A stretch of 64,000 nt of DNA from Nonomuraea fuscirosea (GCF_003001935.1 NZ_PVNG01000009.1:62001-126000), one strand, 5' to 3'. Counted from the stretch's first letter, positions 8,045-17,119 are shown. Notes: generated from the sequence alone by a model not told the origin. Translations and numbers: made by a program.

Positions 8045-8602
8045 TCAGTAGCGGTGACGTCCGATGTGCCCTTCGAACAGCAGGCACGGCGCTGGCTCGT
8101 CCCCGTAGGGGGAGCGGGGATCAGGGTCGGGGTCGGCGCGTTCGGCCGGGCACGGCGGCAGCGTGACGAGTTCGCGGGCGCGGATGTCCCAGCGGATCCA
8201 GATGAACCTGTCGGGTCCGGGCAGCAGCTGGACGTGCGCCGCGTGGGCGCCCGCGTGGCCGGGCTGCAACTCGCACCCGTAGACGGCCTTGCGCTCGTGC
8301 CGGCCGTTCTCCGCCAGCGGTGCCCACTCGGCGTCGGTGAGCACGTTGTAGTGCGGACAGTCCTGCTCGCCGGTGTGCCGTTGCAGCCCGGTGGCGAGCG
8401 CGCCCGCCAGCCCCGCCGCGGTGAAAGCCTGATGGACGGCATGGTGAACCAGCTCGACGTCGTCGTCGCTCAGCTCCACGGCACCGAGCTGGTCGGCCAG
8501 CAGCCGCACGTGGGTGGCGAAGTGCCGGCAGGCGTCGGCCAGCGCGGCAACCGGAGCCACCGCGTCGTGTGGCGGGTCGTTCGGCGCGTCTTGATGCGTC
8601 AC
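8045..8602 (-). CDS. Hypothetical protein with two C-x4-G-H-x-G-x-H motifs
   Basis: This 185-residue protein of unknown function begins with a helical region (ALADACRHFATHVRLLADQL). Its C-terminal half has two copies of the same motif, CELQPGHAGAH and CLLFEGHIGRH, with further histidine and cysteine nearby (EQDCPHYN). The spacing suggests paired metal ligands, which is inference. GTG 8602 is chosen because translation further upstream would run into the region before the 8781 gene. It is convergent with the lipid-kinase gene. I do not recognise a named family. Confidence 0.68.
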   Translation of the reverse strand: MTHQDAPNDPPHDAVAPVAALADACRHFATHVRLLADQLGAVELSDDDVELVHHAVHQAFTAAGLAGALATGLQRHTGEQDCPHYNVLTDAEWAPLAENGRHERKAVYGCELQPGHAGAHAAHVQLLPGPDRFIWIRWDIRARELVTLPPCPAERADPDPDPRSPYGDEPAPCLLFEGHIGRHRY

Positions 8603-8780
8603 CTTGGTTACGCTACGCGACCAGCCGTCCGTGCGCACGGCCGGCGACGATGCCACCGGAGCGTTTCGAGGCCACGCGGGGAGTGTTCCCGGCACCAGTG
8701 CAGGTGGCAGGCGGCCCGAAGAGGATGGCGCATCGCCGAGCACGCCGGATGGCTCGCAATAAGGGTGATCATGGGTCACG

Positions 8781-9056
8781 ATGGCCAGCATGAGCAACAC
8801 TGACGACGTACGTGCCGAGCTGGAGGAATGGAGTGAGTTCATCAGCCGGATCCGGTACGACGGGCCACGTCCTGGAGATGCCGGCGACGAGCGGTTGGCC
8901 GATGAGACGGTGTCCAACGAGTTCTCCGGTTGGGGACGACTCGATGGCTCCGCCGAGATGAACAACCTGATCTGTCGTGCCATGGAGATCGGCTACCTGC
9001 GAGCCCTGCAGGACGTACGCGAGCAACGCGTCACCGGGCTCGGCCCCACCGACTGA
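8781..9056 (+). CDS. Small hypothetical protein
   Basis: This 91-residue acidic, soluble protein contains a W-S-E-F-I-S-R-I-R helix and a C-terminal helical segment (LICRAMEIGYLRALQDVREQ). No family is recognised. ATG 8781 and ATG 8790 are both possible; neither has a strong ribosome site. It stands alone between two minus-strand genes. Composition and frame look coding, but the call rests on that alone. Confidence 0.55.
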   Translation: MASMSNTDDVRAELEEWSEFISRIRYDGPRPGDAGDERLADETVSNEFSGWGRLDGSAEMNNLICRAMEIGYLRALQDVREQRVTGLGPTD

Positions 9057-9141
9057 CATCGGTCCGAGAGGACACGACCCACCACCTCCGGCCCTGTCCT
9101 GCTCCTGGCATCGTCCTGGCCCGGATCAGCGAACTCGTCGA

Positions 9142-9522
9142 TCAGTCCGTGACGGCGACCATGGCGATCGACACCAGGATCCCAGGCCGGTCGACACCCA
9201 GCTTGCTCACGCAGCGCGGCGGCCGCACGTCCGGGAAGAACTCCTCGAAGACCTTGTTGACGCCGTCGGCGTCCTCGGGGTGCAGGAGCAAGGTGTGGAT
9301 CATGACGGCGTCGCTCAGAGTGGCGCCGCCGGCGCGCAGGATCGCCTGGCAGTTGAGCAACGACTGGCGGGTCTGCTCCTGGATCGTGGGCCTTGCCGGC
9401 TCGCCGGTCGCCACATCGACTCCGACTGTCTCGGCGACGTAGATCGTGTTGCCCGCCTTCACCGCCTGGCTGTAGCTGGGGTGTTCCGGCGCCTCGGGCG
9501 TGGAGATGACTTCTCGGGGCAT
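9142..9522 (-). CDS. RidA (YjgF/YER057c/UK114) family protein
   Basis: The protein (126 residues) has the RidA layout: an N-terminal P-x-x-x-P-S-Y-S-Q-A-V-K-A-G-N-T-I-Y-V start, central helix QSLLNCQAILRAGGATLSDAV, and the last strand GILVSIAMVAV. Family members deaminate reactive enamine/imine intermediates from PLP enzymes. In canonical RidA a conserved arginine in the C-terminal part binds the carboxylate; here the segment reads DVRPPRCVSKLGV, which keeps R-P-P-R but is not the usual R-x-C/A-V-x-V, so activity could differ. ATG 9522 has AGGAG ten bases upstream. Confidence 0.85.
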   Translation of the reverse strand: MPREVISTPEAPEHPSYSQAVKAGNTIYVAETVGVDVATGEPARPTIQEQTRQSLLNCQAILRAGGATLSDAVMIHTLLLHPEDADGVNKVFEEFFPDVRPPRCVSKLGVDRPGILVSIAMVAVTD

Positions 9523-9830
9523 CGTATGCGCTCCTGTTCTTGAAGGGTCTGCTCTCCTCAGATGGAGCGCAGAGCGGGCGATCGGGTCAGGTGGGCTCAC
9601 ACACGGATGCACTGCGCCAGGCCGACCAGCTTGGTGTCACGCTGACCGGGGTGGGAGGTCCCGCTGGTGTACCAGCCCCTGCCCGTCGGCAACGAGTAGA
9701 GGAACGACCCCTGCTGATGGGTAGTAGCGGATACCCAGATCGGCTGTGGGGATTGCTCATCCCTCAGCGTCCGGCCGGTGAGTGACCTGAGGACGCATCC
9801 GGCCGGATCACTCCCTGCCGGCTTCGGCCT
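9523..9830. other. Intergenic stretch, nothing recognised
   Basis: These 308 bases lie upstream of the RidA gene and behind the broken LuxR gene. Short frames lack ribosome sites and family features. No tRNA-like cloverleaf, strong hairpin or repeat was seen. Confidence 0.4.
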
Positions 9831-12274
9831 TCATCGCGGCGGGTCGAGGACGCCCAGGTCGCGAGCGCGGGCGACTGCCTCCTTACGGGTGCGGGCGCCC
9901 AGTTTCGCAAGCGCCGCCGCGACGTGACTGTCCACGGTGCGCACCGAGAGAACGAGTTGACCGGCGATTTCGGCGTTGGTCATGCCCAGGGCGAGGAGTT
10001 GTACGACCTCGCTCTGGCGTTCGGTCAGCCCGGCCCGCGTTGTCCCGGGTCGCGGGTGCGGGACCGCGCGGGATCCGAGCCACACCGAGGCTTTTCAAGC
10101 GTGTCCTGACCAGCCGGGCCAGCGGTTCGGCTCCCAGCCCGTCGAGCAGGGCGAGGGCAGCCAGTTGGTCGTCTGTCTCGGGGCTGTCGGCCAGGGCCGC
10201 CCGCGTACTCGTACCGGCAGCCGGCGGCCCGCCACGTCTCGGCCGCTTCGCGCCATCGGCCGTCGGCGAGCAGCGCGTATGGGTGGTCCAGTCCGTTCCC
10301 GCCGACGGGCCGGCCCCCCGGCCCAGCCAGTTCGGCACGGACGGCGGCCGTGCCGAACCGGCCGGCCAGCTCGTACGCCTCGGTCAGTTCGGCGACGGCG
10401 GCGCCGTCGTCGCCGTCGAGCCCGGCCGCCTCGGCCAGCGCCGCGGCGGCCGGGCCGAGCCACTGGCACTCGTGCAGGGGCACTGCGATCCGCCACGCCT
10501 CACGCAGCGTCTCCACGGCGCCGGGCTCGCCGCGGCGCAGCCGGGTACGGCCGATCAGGGGTCACCGCGGCGCACCGCACCGGCGGGGAGCTGTCGAGTG
10601 CGTACGCCGCGGCCGGTACGACCTGGTCCCAGTCCGCCGTCGCGAAATGCAGCGTCCCAACGCCACCTGCAGGTACCGGGAGAACCTCACGAAATCCGAG
10701 CGCTCGGCGAACTCGATGCCCTCAGGGAGCAGTCGCCTGGCGTCACCGAGGTGCGGGAGCTCCAGGTAGTACAGGATGAGATTGATGTAGGCCCGGCAGG
10801 CGTGCTCCGGCTCGTCGGCGGCGAGCGCGACCCGGAGGCTCTCCTCCATGGTGGAGCGTGCGCGCGCGTCGCCGCTCTGCCAGAGCGCCATGGCGAGATT
10901 GTTGAGCGCGTGTGACAGGGTCCCGGGTGTCTCCTTGCCCAGCTCGATGGCCCGCTCAGCCACGACGACGGCCTCGGCGTCGCGCCCCGCCAGCGCAAGG
11001 AGGCGCCGTAGGCGCGCGGCTCGTCGCCGCGCCGCAGCTCGACAGCGCGCTTTTGGGCCGCCAGGGCGTCGCCCGCCGGGGGCGTCGATGGTGTAGCTCT
11101 CGATGGCGAAGCCCTCCCACAGCTTCGCCTCGGCTCGTGGCTCGAGGATCGGCTGCTGGTCGAGCACCAGCCGCAGGTGGGCCGCCGTTTCCCGGTGCGC
11201 CCCGGCCGCCGATGCCTCCTCGGCGGCGATCGGCCCGTATCGGAGGATGACGGCGGTGTCGCCTGCCTGGGCCGCGTGGTGCATCACTCGCGACACGTCG
11301 GTTCCCGGCCGGGCCAGGAGTGCGGCGAGTACGCTGCGGTTGGCCGCCATCCGGCGCGCCGTCGGCATCGAGTCCACCACCGCGCGGCGGATGAGCTCGT
11401 GGTGGAAGCTCACCCGGCTCGGGGTGACCGCGAGCAGACCGTGTCGCTCGGCCGGGGCGAGCGCTGCCGGGCCCGCCGGCACGAGCGCCTCGATGAGCCA
11501 GGGCTGCACGCCCAACGGTACAACGGCGAGCCGTTCGAGGCTTTCCAACGTGGCCGGGTCGAGATGCGCCACCCGGGCCTGGACGGCGTCCGCGATCGTC
11601 ACGGGCACCGTCGTCGCGTCGCCGGCGGCCAGGACCTCGGTGACGAAGTACGGGTTGCCGGAGGTTATCGCGAAGACCTCGTCGGCATCGATGTCCGCGC
11701 CGACGTCTGCGGCGGCGCTCAACTGGCGTACCGCGGCCGCGCTGAGCCGGGCCAGGCGCAGCCGTCGGACCGGTCCCACCCTCGAGGCCAGCCCGAGCAG
11801 TTGCCGTAGCGGGTGGCCGGCGCTCAGCTCGTCGTCGCGGTAGGTCAGCACCAGGACCAGCGGCAGTCGCGCCGCCCGGCGGACCAGGTATCGCAGCACG
11901 TCAAAGGTCGCTTCGTCGGCCCAGTGCACGTCCTCGACGGCGAGCACGGTCGGGTGGTCCGTCCAGCCGAGTTCGTCGCGCAGGGCTTCCAGGACCTCGC
12001 CTCGGTCACGGCGCTCCAGCGCCCGAGTCAGTGTCGAGCCGACGCTGCCGATGAGATCCCGTAATGGGCCGAGCACGCGTGGCGTCGCCAGGTCGTCGCA
12101 GTAGCCGACGAGGAGCCGGCCCTCCGCGGGCAGCACCCTCCGGATGGCCTCGACCAGGCTCGACTTCCCGATGCCTGCTTCGCCGGAGATGAGGACCACG
12201 CTGCCGGCTCCGTCACCGGCAGTGCGGGCGGTGCTGCCCAGCTCGTCTTCGCGCTCCAGGATCGTTCCGCCCAC
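9831..12274 (-). pseudogene. LAL-type LuxR regulator, broken by several frameshifts
   Basis: The 5' part encodes an intact AAA/STAND ATPase: EREDEL, Walker A GEAGIGKSS, Walker B VLAVEDVHWADE, then the helical signal-sensing region. The LuxR DNA-binding domain (LTERQSEVVQLLALGMTNAEI, then RTVDSHVAAALAKLGARTR) is at 9831-10050. Between them the frame changes. A patch at about 11,085-10,995 is out of frame and self-corrects, and shifts occur near 10,641 (after YLQVALG), 10,560, 10,210 and 10,050. The encoded protein is recovered in pieces such as TLHFATADWDQVV and AALADSPETDDQLAAL. A full protein would be about 800 residues. Sequencing error is possible, but five breaks suggest decay. Confidence 0.85.
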
Positions 12275-12423
12275 TTCTCACAGTCTGGCATGCGGTTCCG
12301 GCACGGACGCGTGCTCGATTTCTGATGCGTCCGCCACCCTGCCGGTCGAACGAGGTCTCGGTCAGGGCACGACGCGCTTCGCATCCCCGTTGCCGGCCTG
12401 GCTGCTGTACGGGCGTGAGGGGA

Positions 12424-13161
12424 TCACGGTGCCGGGGTGATGGCGGCGTGGGCGAGTGCTGAGGGGGTCTGGCGGCCGACTATAGCCGGTGCCTCATGAA
12501 CGAGTTCGTCGTTGCCGATGGCCGCGATCAAGAACAAGGCGAAGTCGATGCGGCGGGTGAGGTTGCTCTTGAGGATGGGGTCGCCGACGTGCCGGCTCCA
12601 TACGGGCAGGCCTTGGCTGTCGCCTTCCTCCAGGTCGCTGCCGCGAACGACGATCCACCGTGTGTCGCTGGCGAACACCCGACGGCAGGCGTCCACCTGG
12701 TTGTCGAGGTCGGCGAAGCGAACCAGCCGCGCCAGTGGGCCGGCGAGCTTGACCAGTGCCTTGATCTTCCACGAGTACACATCCCGGCCGTCGAGCGTGA
12801 TGTGCCAGCCGCAGGAGAACAGCAGGCGCGCGCCGGGCCGTGCATGGTCGAGCACCGCCTGGGCCGTTCCCGACGCGTAGTCGTGGACCCCGCGCGGGAC
12901 CAGCACGGTCAGCACTCCATCGCAGCCGTCGACTGCCCGTTCGATGACGCCGCCATCATCGGTTGCTCCTGGAAAGAGGGTGATGCGTCCCTCGAACGCG
13001 TCGAGTTTGGACACGCTCGCCGGCCGGCACACGCCAACTACCTCATAACCCCGATCCAGCGCGTGCTGCACCAAGTACTGCCCGAGCTTCCCCGAGGCCC
13101 CGATGATGCAAACCTTCTGCCGGGCAGGGCCACTGGCGCCCTGGACGAGTCCTGTTCCCAT
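12424..13161 (-). CDS. NmrA-like NAD(P)-binding oxidoreductase
   Basis: The product (245 residues) is an atypical short-chain dehydrogenase. The Rossmann motif is IIGASGKLGQYLVQHALDRG (GxxGxxG, about residues 20-26), followed by a cofactor-selecting V-C-R-P segment. No catalytic Y-x-x-x-K typical of classical SDRs is obvious, which fits NmrA/atypical SDR proteins that sense or reduce rather than act as standard dehydrogenases. The C-terminus carries DDRs of the form LTRRIDFALFLIAAIGNDELVHEAPAI. It lies upstream of the broken LAL regulator in the same direction, 149 bases away. The substrate is unknown. Confidence 0.78.
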   Translation of the reverse strand: MGTGLVQGASGPARQKVCIIGASGKLGQYLVQHALDRGYEVVGVCRPASVSKLDAFEGRITLFPGATDDGGVIERAVDGCDGVLTVLVPRGVHDYASGTAQAVLDHARPGARLLFSCGWHITLDGRDVYSWKIKALVKLAGPLARLVRFADLDNQVDACRRVFASDTRWIVVRGSDLEEGDSQGLPVWSRHVGDPILKSNLTRRIDFALFLIAAIGNDELVHEAPAIVGRQTPSALAHAAITPAP

Positions 13162-13485
13162 GTTTCCTCACGTCTTCTCGTGAATCGCCGCGGCCGGCCG
13201 GCGGGGTGGCCCCTGTGACCCAACGCCCGCCCGCGCGAGGGAAAACAGGAAATAAGCAAACAATGCATCAGTAAATTGATAACTGCCGAACGCTCGACGG
13301 CGGGAGTGCCGGCCGAATGGACGGCCTGCGGCAATGGGGTGCGGTGACATCATCAAGACGGCCGTTTCCGCGAGATTCGATCCGCATAGGAGGGTGCCGG
13401 GCGTCATCGAGACGCAATTGACATCAGCAGAAAATTGCCGGCCTTCATTTCATGTGTATACTGTCCCACGACAGGAGGTATCACA
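13162..13485. other. AT-richer intergenic stretch
   Basis: These 324 bases upstream of the NmrA-like gene are noticeably richer in A and T than the surroundings (around 13,240-13,300 and 13,430-13,480). They probably hold the promoter of that gene and of the small plus-strand ORF that follows. No gene is recognised. Confidence 0.4.
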
Positions 13486-13602
13486 ATGGGAACCGGGTCC
13501 GATGTCGACCGCGTCAACTTCAGCCAGTGGCAATTGCTGAAGACGGTCGTGGGGAAAGACCTTGTGGTTACCGTGACGGACGTGGACATCAGCAGTTCAT
13601 AG
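13486..13602 (+). CDS. Possible 38-residue peptide
   Basis: A short ORF starts with ATG seven bases after a strong ACAGGAGG site and encodes MGTGSDVDRVNFSQWQLLKT followed by a Val/Thr/Asp-rich end (VVGKDLVVTVTDVDISSS). There is no cysteine, no signal peptide and no recognised family. The good ribosome site argues for translation, while the lack of any partner gene argues for caution. It could be the surviving start of a larger decayed gene, since a protein-like fragment follows in another frame. Confidence 0.4.
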   Translation: MGTGSDVDRVNFSQWQLLKTVVGKDLVVTVTDVDISSS

Positions 13603-13609
13603 GAGCTGA

Positions 13610-13786
13610 GGCCACGTCAGTCGTCTGTCACCTGGAACTGCTGGTTCCAGCGTCAATGGTGCCACTGCCTTCATTCCCCAGAATCGTACCTGGCCCACCG
13701 GCGGAGTATGGATCATGGTCCAGAACAACGGCAATCCCGGTAGCACCGACGTGCACTTCGACTGGCGACCAGGGAACGACGTGTAG
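13610..13786 (+). pseudogene. Protein-like fragment without a start codon
   Basis: After a TGA at 13607-13609 one plus-strand frame stays open to TAG at 13784-13786 and reads like a globular C-terminus: SVNGATAFIPQNRTWPTGG, then VWIMVQNNGNPGSTDVHFDW. No ATG, GTG or TTG opens it. It may be the rest of the gene whose start is the 38-codon ORF just upstream, separated by a frameshift. No family recognised. Confidence 0.3.
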
Positions 13787-14163
13787 GCGAGCCGTAGAGA
13801 TCGCCCGCTCCGGTCGGCCTCAGCTGGAAAGTCGCCCTTACTGATCTGAAGAGGCCCGTTCCGAAGGAATTCAGATCCCGCGCAGAAGCCAGAACCGATC
13901 ATCCGTGGTGACGCCCGTTCGCCGAGCATGAAGATCGGGCGTCAAAAGACGGATTTGCATTCATCGCAATTTCGACGACAGGCTCCACGTGCCGGCTCCT
14001 GCGGATGGAGCGGTTCTCGTGTCGCCGGCACGGAGGCTGGATATGCCAAGGGCCATGGTGAACGGTGTAGCGCTGGAAGGCAGCGTCGACGGAATAACGA
14101 ATCGTCAAGGGGTACGTCGGACGGAAGAAGAAGAGGTGCGTCAAGGGGTTCGGGATCTGTAAA
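13787..14163. other. Intergenic stretch, nothing recognised
   Basis: These 377 bases contain only short frames. An 8-bp inverted repeat (GTGCCGGC ... GCCGGCAC) with a wide loop lies near 13,987-14,030. I see no coding sequence I can support. Confidence 0.35.
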
Positions 14164-14493
14164 GTGCGGGGTTTCCCGCCATCCATCGAGGATGATCTGA
14201 GCCCTCTGGAGCGCCAGATCGCCGAGCCGCACGATGACTTCTACGCCGCGTTCCTCCTCGATCCGCAAGAGGCCGTGATGGAGATCCGGTTCCTGGAGCC
14301 GGTCCCTCATGTCAAGGCCGATTTCTTCGTGGCCGAGGGATACCCGGGTGTCGAGCGCCTGCTTCGTGACCTGTGCGGTTACCAGCAGATTCTGCCCAGA
14401 CTCGGTCAGTACCGCGCTGACCGCGAACCGGATGCCCCGCACGGCGTTGTCGCCCTCGACGTGTTGCTGGGACGCAGGAAGTCGCAGAAGTGA
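14164..14493 (+). CDS. Hypothetical protein coupled to STAS gene
   Basis: This frame encodes 109 residues (acidic, soluble) from a GTG with no clear ribosome site. The main reason to accept it is that its TGA overlaps the GTG of the STAS gene in a GTGA, the arrangement of translational coupling. The middle reads DDFYAAFLLDPQEAVMEIRF, the end is basic (LLGRRKSQK). No family is recognised. A role in the same partner-switching pathway is inference from position. Confidence 0.42.
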   Translation: MRGFPPSIEDDLSPLERQIAEPHDDFYAAFLLDPQEAVMEIRFLEPVPHVKADFFVAEGYPGVERLLRDLCGYQQILPRLGQYRADREPDAPHGVVALDVLLGRRKSQK

Positions 14494-14942
14494 CCGGCGC
14501 GTCGCCGTCCGCGCCGCGCTTCGAGCCGACCGGCACCCCACCTTCCCGCCACGATGCGGACATCACCATTTCGCGGCCACCTGCCCGCAGCCGGCTGCTT
14601 CTCCGATCGGAAAATCTCGTGACCGGCATCCCTAGGGCCCCGTTCGCCGGGACCGGTGCGTCGGCCGCCACCATCGTCCACCTGTCCGGCGAGATCGACA
14701 TCTTCACCAGCACAGCGGTTCGCCTCCAGCTGCTGAACGCCTTACGCCACAGTACGAAGCTGCTCATCTTCGACCTGTCCCAGGTGTCGTTCTGTGACTC
14801 CTCGGGCCTGGCCGTACTGGTCGGCATCCAGCACCGAGCCCGAGCCCAAAACATTACGCTCGCCCTGGCCAATCCCCGCTCGTACACCTCCCACGTCCTG
14901 CGCGTCACCGGCTTGGACCGCGACCTGCTGATGATGGCCTGA
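14490..14942 (+). CDS. STAS-domain anti-sigma factor antagonist
   Basis: This is a 150-residue SpoIIAA/RsbV-like protein. After a ~50-residue extension the STAS fold shows: strand IVHLSGEIDIFTS, helix TAVRLQLLNALR, strand LLIFDLSQVSFCDSSGLAVL. The D-S-S-G (about residues 108-111) contains the serine that is phosphorylated by the anti-sigma kinase in this family and dephosphorylated by PP2C phosphatases. Such a phosphatase (17120-18373) lies 2 kb downstream, and stress proteins (CsbD, USP) are close by. No anti-sigma kinase gene is present in the window. Confidence 0.88.
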   Translation: MTGASPSAPRFEPTGTPPSRHDADITISRPPARSRLLLRSENLVTGIPRAPFAGTGASAATIVHLSGEIDIFTSTAVRLQLLNALRHSTKLLIFDLSQVSFCDSSGLAVLVGIQHRARAQNITLALANPRSYTSHVLRVTGLDRDLLMMA

Positions 14943-14950
14943 CCGTGCCA

Positions 14951-15500
14951 CTACGGCCGCACCACCGCGACGGAACTACGCGCGTGGTGCGGGATTCCGA
15001 GGGTGACGGATCCGAGCATCACGGCGCCGATCGCCCCTTGGCTCTGGGAGCCCACGACGACCAGATCCGCCTTTTCTGACGCGCCGGCGAGGGCGTCGAC
15101 GGGGTGAATCTGCTGGACGTCCTCGATCACATGAACCTGCGGATATTGCTGCCGCCATCCCTGGAGGATGCCGCCCGCGGTCCGGCACTGGGCGGCGTGG
15201 ATCTCGTCCAGGTCATGGGCACTCTCAGGAAGCTGCGCGTGGGCCGGCGGTCGCCACGCGTAGACGACGCGCAGCGTACTCGCGCGAAGCATCGCCTGCT
15301 CGAAAGCGGCCTCTGCCGCCGATCACGATCTCGGCGGCGTTGCCGGCTTCACCGCGCAGCACCGCCGCGGCAGCACCCGCACGCAGCTCGCCGGCGACGT
15401 CGATGCCGTGCTGCCGCTTACGCGCGACCGCCTCGGCCTCGGCCAGAACGCCCTGCGCGCCGAGCGTGACGGCATCACTCGAGCCCGGCTTGGAGAACAC
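14951..15500 (-). pseudogene. Tandem universal stress protein, truncated and frameshifted
   Basis: The minus strand keeps two pieces of a two-domain UspA protein. The upstream piece (15500-15310) gives LAEAEAVARKRQHGIDV, GELRAGAAAAVL and AEIVIGGRG, the end of domain 1. The second piece, in another frame, starts AEAAFEQAMLRASTLRVVYAW and ends with the nucleotide-binding signature DLVVVGSQSQGAIGAVMLGS and SSVAVVRP. The first half of domain 1 is missing, and the region joining the domains (the G-2x-G-9x-G-S/T motif of domain 1) is deleted with a frameshift near 15,310. An intact USP would be about 290 residues. Confidence 0.75.
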
Positions 15501-15574
15501 CTACGAGAATGGCACGATTCATGGCTCCACCAGATTTGTGCCAGCTATTTTCTGATCGCTCGAAGCAGAAATAT

Positions 15575-15592
15575 GCCGGCCTGCGGGCCGGC
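15575..15592 (-). terminator. Hairpin downstream of the CsbD-like gene
   Basis: GCCGGCC, a TGCG loop, then GGCCGGC form a perfect 7-bp stem 42 bases beyond the stop of the minus-strand CsbD-like gene. There is no U-tract, so termination is inferred from position and stem strength. Confidence 0.5.
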
Positions 15593-15633
15593 TGTCGCGA
15601 GTTTGTCATCGACGTCGTTGACGATGACCGTGG

Positions 15634-15807
15634 TCAGTGCTTGAACATTTTCCTGATCTTCCCGCTGCGCTGTCCCAGACTATTTCCAGGTCGTCCAGCC
15701 AAGCCCTTCGACTCCAGATGCTGATTTCCGGTGGCACGGCCGAAGTAGAGCATGATCCAACCTTGAATGGCCCGCGTCTTGGACTTGATCTTCCTGGTCA
15801 GGCTCAC
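15634..15807 (-). CDS. CsbD-like stress protein (57 residues)
   Basis: GTG 15807, seven bases after GAAGGG, opens a 57-codon gene. The product starts VSLTRKIKSK, carries FGRATGN at 22-28 and LESKG at 31-35, and ends GKIRKMFKH. These are the CsbD-family landmarks: K-I-x-x-K, G-R-A-T-G-N, L-x-x-x-G and a final helix ending F-K-H. The segment between the first helix and FGRATGN (IQGWIMLY) is more hydrophobic than usual for this very hydrophilic family, and the second half has drifted. It lies among other stress genes and probably responds to general stress. Confidence 0.72.
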   Translation of the reverse strand: MSLTRKIKSKTRAIQGWIMLYFGRATGNQHLESKGLAGRPGNSLGQRSGKIRKMFKH

Positions 15808-16314
15808 AGCATTTCCCTTCAGCGGTCCTCTCGGGTGGTCGTCTCATCCCGGGAAACCGCGGATCCGCCCTCGCCGGGGCACCATGCCCGGCCGGTGTTC
15901 ACGGTCGCGATGCGACCTTCTTCAAGGGTGCGCTTCCGGACCGGGAACAGGAAACAAGCAACCGCCGACCTGGTTATCACCGCAATCGATGACTGCACCG
16001 ATCTTCGCGAATGGCGACTCAACGCCTCCTTCCTCACGAAATCGAGGTATCGGAAAAATTCCGAGGACATTTCGTGCGTTGGCATACAGGTTGGCGTCGC
16101 CCCCATCGCCCCGAGCAGAGAGCCTGGCGCTCGCTCCGGCCCCGGCAGCGGCTGATCACTTCTGGATCGCACAGGAGGTCGTGGCAGCGGACCGTCGCGG
16201 AGCACTCGCTTGCCGACGCGGGTTCCGCCCCGAACTCGAAACTCGGTGCCGGTCCACGTGATCGCCGGAAAAGGATCCGGGTCGTCAGGACACCATGCAG
16301 TAAAGGTGATCAAC
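15808..16314. other. Long non-coding or decayed stretch
   Basis: These 507 bases lie between the CsbD-like gene and the next small ORF. Every frame is interrupted or lacks a start with a ribosome site. A plus-strand stretch near 16,157-16,258 (DHFWIAQEVVAADRRGALAC, then a stop) reads like a protein end but has no beginning. I treat the stretch as decayed. Confidence 0.4.
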
Positions 16315-16503
16315 ATGGCCGTTCTCATCGGCGCAGCGCGCGCTCAGGCCGACCCGCTGAGTAAGGTCTACTTCGTGGTAGCCGCCGGTGCCCTCGACAC
16401 ACACTATGGAAGACCCTGGCACGTCTGCGTCGCCTGCGCCGCCGCCTGGCCATGCGAGCCGGCACTGGCCGCCGCGTTCATGCTCGAGAGGCACGCCGGC
16501 TGA
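16315..16503 (+). CDS. Small protein with H-x-C-x2-C-x4-W-P-C motif
   Basis: ATG 16315 follows AAGGTGATCAAC and opens a 62-residue protein. Its centre, WHVCVACAAAWPCEP, matches a motif (C-x-x-C-x4-W-P-C) that I know from many short actinomycete proteins of unknown function, often the tail of a longer protein. The cysteines could bind zinc. No partner gene is evident. Confidence 0.5.
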   Translation: MAVLIGAARAQADPLSKVYFVVAAGALDTHYGRPWHVCVACAAAWPCEPALAAAFMLERHAG

Positions 16504-16717
16504 ACGCGGTAGGCGCCGAAACGGCCCACACCCCAGCAGATGGTGATCTTCAACGGCAGGCGGGCACCTTCGTGACCCAGCTCATTCGGCGGCGAAGACC
16601 TGATCACGTGAGTCCGCTTGCGGATCGACGTCAAGGCGAGTTCCAGGAACCCCCGATGCGTACTGCGTGCAACGCCGGGCAGGTATCTCTTGCGGATTCT
16701 GGCGAAGGGAGCCGGCC
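16504..16717. other. Intergenic stretch, nothing recognised
   Basis: These 214 bases contain no supported gene, strong hairpin or repeat. Confidence 0.35.
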
Positions 16718-16978
16718 GTGTCCGAGAATGTCGTGCTGATCATTCGATTCCACCTGGTGGGCGGTGAAGACGTCTCCGTGACGAGCGGGGACTTCGACGG
16801 GGAGCCGGAGGCGGTGACGGCGATCGCTCGTGCTGTGGACGAGCGGCGCAGCCTGGTGTTGATGCGGGCGAGATACGACAGTGAGGCCGAGCCGCACGGC
16901 GTGGTCGTCAACCTGGCCAACGTGGTGTCGGTGCGTGTGTCGAAGACAGACAGCGCTGAGGCGGGCCAGTACCTGTAG
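16718..16978 (+). CDS. Small hypothetical protein upstream of SpoIIE phosphatase
   Basis: This 86-residue protein starts at GTG 16718 after GAAGGGAGCCGGCC. It has alternating strands (VVLIIRFHLVGGEDVSVTSG and VVVNLANVVSVRVSK) around a helix (EPEAVTAIARAVDERRS), suggesting a small beta-barrel or SH3-like fold, which is inference. It ends 141 bases before the SpoIIE-type phosphatase on the same strand. No named family. Confidence 0.6.
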   Translation: MSENVVLIIRFHLVGGEDVSVTSGDFDGEPEAVTAIARAVDERRSLVLMRARYDSEAEPHGVVVNLANVVSVRVSKTDSAEAGQYL

Positions 16979-17119
16979 CGGGCCAAGAAGCCCCAAACAT
17001 TGCCTGACATTGGCTCGCCGGACAGTGTCCTCGGCCAATTCCACGCCAAAAGAGGCCCGTGCTGGTTCAAGGCCGGATACCGGCAGAAAGGAATCTGCGA
17101 CGGGGGGACTGAATCAGTT

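Noticed and set aside
15637..16155. 172-codon plus-strand frame over the CsbD-like gene
   Set aside because: No ribosome site or family features, and it is antisense to the recognisable CsbD-like peptide.
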